From NCBI GenBank assembly GCA_030636745.1, contig DAOVWH010000094.1:1-6458 (forward strand): 6,458 nucleotides of DNA, given 5' to 3'. Both the position numbers and the translations under genes were made by a program. The notes beneath the pieces were generated by a model, which saw only the letters and a program-made list of their open reading frames with translations, searched no databases and was not told the DNA's origin. This DNA is from UBA1672 sp023140905. Its GTDB lineage: Bacteria > Pseudomonadota > Alphaproteobacteria > Micavibrionales > Micavibrionaceae. Below, piece by piece: positions 5,425-6,458 of this stretch (position 1 is the first letter of the stretch; the number at the start of each line of letters is the position of its first letter).

Positions 5425-6342
5425 CTAATAGCACACTCTCAGCCAGTTCTTTGCTCCAGCATCATCTTTCAAATAAGCTTGCCAGAACGCAAACACAGCA
5501 TCGAGAATCAACGCCTCATGTTCATCGCGTTTAGGGTTAAGTGCTAGTTTCCCGCGTGTTCCATTATAAATCATGTGATCCCCGCCATCGAGCACCTGTA
5601 AATACTGTTCTGGATATCCCGCATTATCCAGCACAATCAAGCGGTGTTTATAATCTATATCCTTTTCCAAAGGCGAGTTATCTTCCGTCCCTGTCATATA
5701 AAGCATTGGAATACGGATTGAGCTATAAATCTCTTCCGGCGATGCATCGCTGATATGTGTAATAGGCACAGGACTATAAGCAATCCCGCAAGATAAACGC
5801 TCATCACGTAGATTAATCAATCTCTCATTTTCATCAGGAAATTTCATCCCGGCCATAACTTGCGTTGTTATGGCCCCAAAAGAATGTCCAGACATACCAA
5901 TACGGCTTAAATCCATAAAACCGCCAATCTCCGGCTTTTCTTTTATCCAGCCTTGCAAACAATCAAGCACAAAAGGAACATCCATCATCCGCGCTAACGT
6001 CATTTCGCGTGTGATTTTTATCTGGCGTATAACATCCCAAGGATGTCCGCCCTTGCCTTCCCATAAAGAGCTATCTGTCCCTTTATGGGTTAAGTGCACA
6101 ATCACATAACCCTGCCCTGCCAAAAAACGCGAGATAAAAGACGCACCATCGCGGCTCCCGCCAAGCCCGTGGCTCCAGAGAATCACTGGCATGCTTTTTA
6201 AATCATGTTCTACAGGGTAATAAATTTTATAGGGAACTTCACGATTATCCCGCTTCGTATCAATAAAAGCCCCACGCTCCAACAACACCCGATATGGCGA
6301 TTCGCGCAAAGCTTCCTGAGGCATCCACCTTGACTGGCTCAT
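5425..6342 (-). CDS. Alpha/beta hydrolase, predicted dienelactone-hydrolase type
   Basis: This is a 305-residue cytoplasmic enzyme without signal peptide. The alpha/beta hydrolase fold is shown by the strand-turn PVILWSHGLGGSRDG (52-66) forming the oxyanion region, the nucleophile elbow GHSFG with Ser154 (152-156), a late strand MLYMTGTEDNSP (213-224) with Asp221 as the likely acid, and GGDHM (253-257) with His256 as the likely catalytic base. All triad residues are present, so an active esterase or lipase-like enzyme is expected. The layout resembles the predicted dienelactone hydrolase and PAF-acetylhydrolase-like group, but the substrate cannot be named. The start has a good ribosome site 8 nt upstream. 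The upstream neighbour ends 40 bp before it, so co-transcription is possible. By eye it is richer in G and C than the DUF2927-like gene. Confidence 0.9.
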   Translation of the reverse strand: MSQSRWMPQEALRESPYRVLLERGAFIDTKRDNREVPYKIYYPVEHDLKSMPVILWSHGLGGSRDGASFISRFLAGQGYVIVHLTHKGTDSSLWEGKGGHPWDVIRQIKITREMTLARMMDVPFVLDCLQGWIKEKPEIGGFMDLSRIGMSGHSFGAITTQVMAGMKFPDENERLINLRDERLSCGIAYSPVPITHISDASPEEIYSSIRIPMLYMTGTEDNSPLEKDIDYKHRLIVLDNAGYPEQYLQVLDGGDHMIYNGTRGKLALNPKRDEHEALILDAVFAFWQAYLKDDAGAKNWLRVCY

Positions 6343-6348
6343 CGCATT

Positions 6349-6354
6349 CTCTCC
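6349..6354 (-). promoter_or_regulatory. Ribosome binding site of the hydrolase gene
   Basis: GGAGAG on the minus strand lies 6 nt before the ATG at 6342 and supports that start. Confidence 0.65.
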
Positions 6355-6382
6355 ATTGCCTTAAATCTATAGGAAAAATCAC

Positions 6383-6458
6383 TTATTTTTTGCGGAAACT
6401 ATCCAAAGATATAACCTCTCCGGTTTTTCCTCCACCGGAACCATCCGGCCCATCACCA
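6383..6458 (-). CDS. C-terminal end of an unidentified protein, cut by window edge
   Basis: One minus-strand frame is open from the window edge to TAA at 6383-6385 and reads GDGPDGSGGGKTGEVISLDS followed by FRKK. A Gly-rich linker followed by a short conserved-looking tail (VISLDSFRKK) looks like the end of a real bacterial protein, but 24 residues do not allow identification. It is co-directional with the hydrolase, 40 bp upstream of its start, which suggests an operon. Confidence 0.55.
   Translation of the reverse strand, partial: GDGPDGSGGGKTGEVISLDSFRKK

Noticed and set aside
1..6458. CRISPR array or defence island
   Set aside because: No regularly spaced repeats are present and no recognisable defence genes are in the window.

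Overview
The window reads as a small stretch of an AT-rich bacterial chromosome, most likely from an alphaproteobacterium. The evidence for that is indirect: the forms of the tRNA-Gln and tRNA-Thr genes, an intact PurF of the E. coli-like length, a DUF2927-like protein (a family I know mainly from alphaproteobacteria), and many decayed insertion-sequence pieces as in host-associated members of that class. No 16S rRNA or other marker fixes the taxon. Every gene that can be supported lies on the minus strand.

Left part (1-1104): the 5' half of a tRNA-Gln gene cut by the window edge, a complete tRNA-Thr(TGT) with its own promoter, and a second 40-bp exact copy of the tRNA-Thr 5' half whose 3' half has decayed. 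Next is a gene remnant with two in-frame stops, then a 364-bp internally deleted IS5-family element with matching inverted ends. That element consists of the first codons of a transposase fused to its last ~60 codons, with a further frameshift. It stops 21 bp from the end of purF.

Middle part (1105-5067): purF, the first committed enzyme of purine synthesis, intact and apparently functional. Upstream of it is a two-gene unit with an 8-bp overlap. Its first gene encodes a membrane-anchored or secreted protein that looks like a divergent DUF2927 (degenerate metzincin-like) protein. Its second encodes a 468-residue protein of unknown family with a Gly/Asn/Ser-rich beta-strand region. The overlap and the ribosome site inside the first gene suggest coupled translation and a shared function.

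Right part (5068-6458): a second truncated copy of the same IS5-type element (its 5' end only), broken by what looks like the terminus of a different IS. It is followed by an alpha/beta hydrolase gene (predicted dienelactone-hydrolase type) and the last 24 codons of an unidentified upstream gene cut by the window edge.

The most unusual points are the MITE-like IS derivative, the paired IS5 remnants on either side of a 4.3-kb block holding purF and the unknown pair, the tRNA-Thr half duplication, and the DUF2927-like/468-aa pair, which is the best candidate for an undescribed system.
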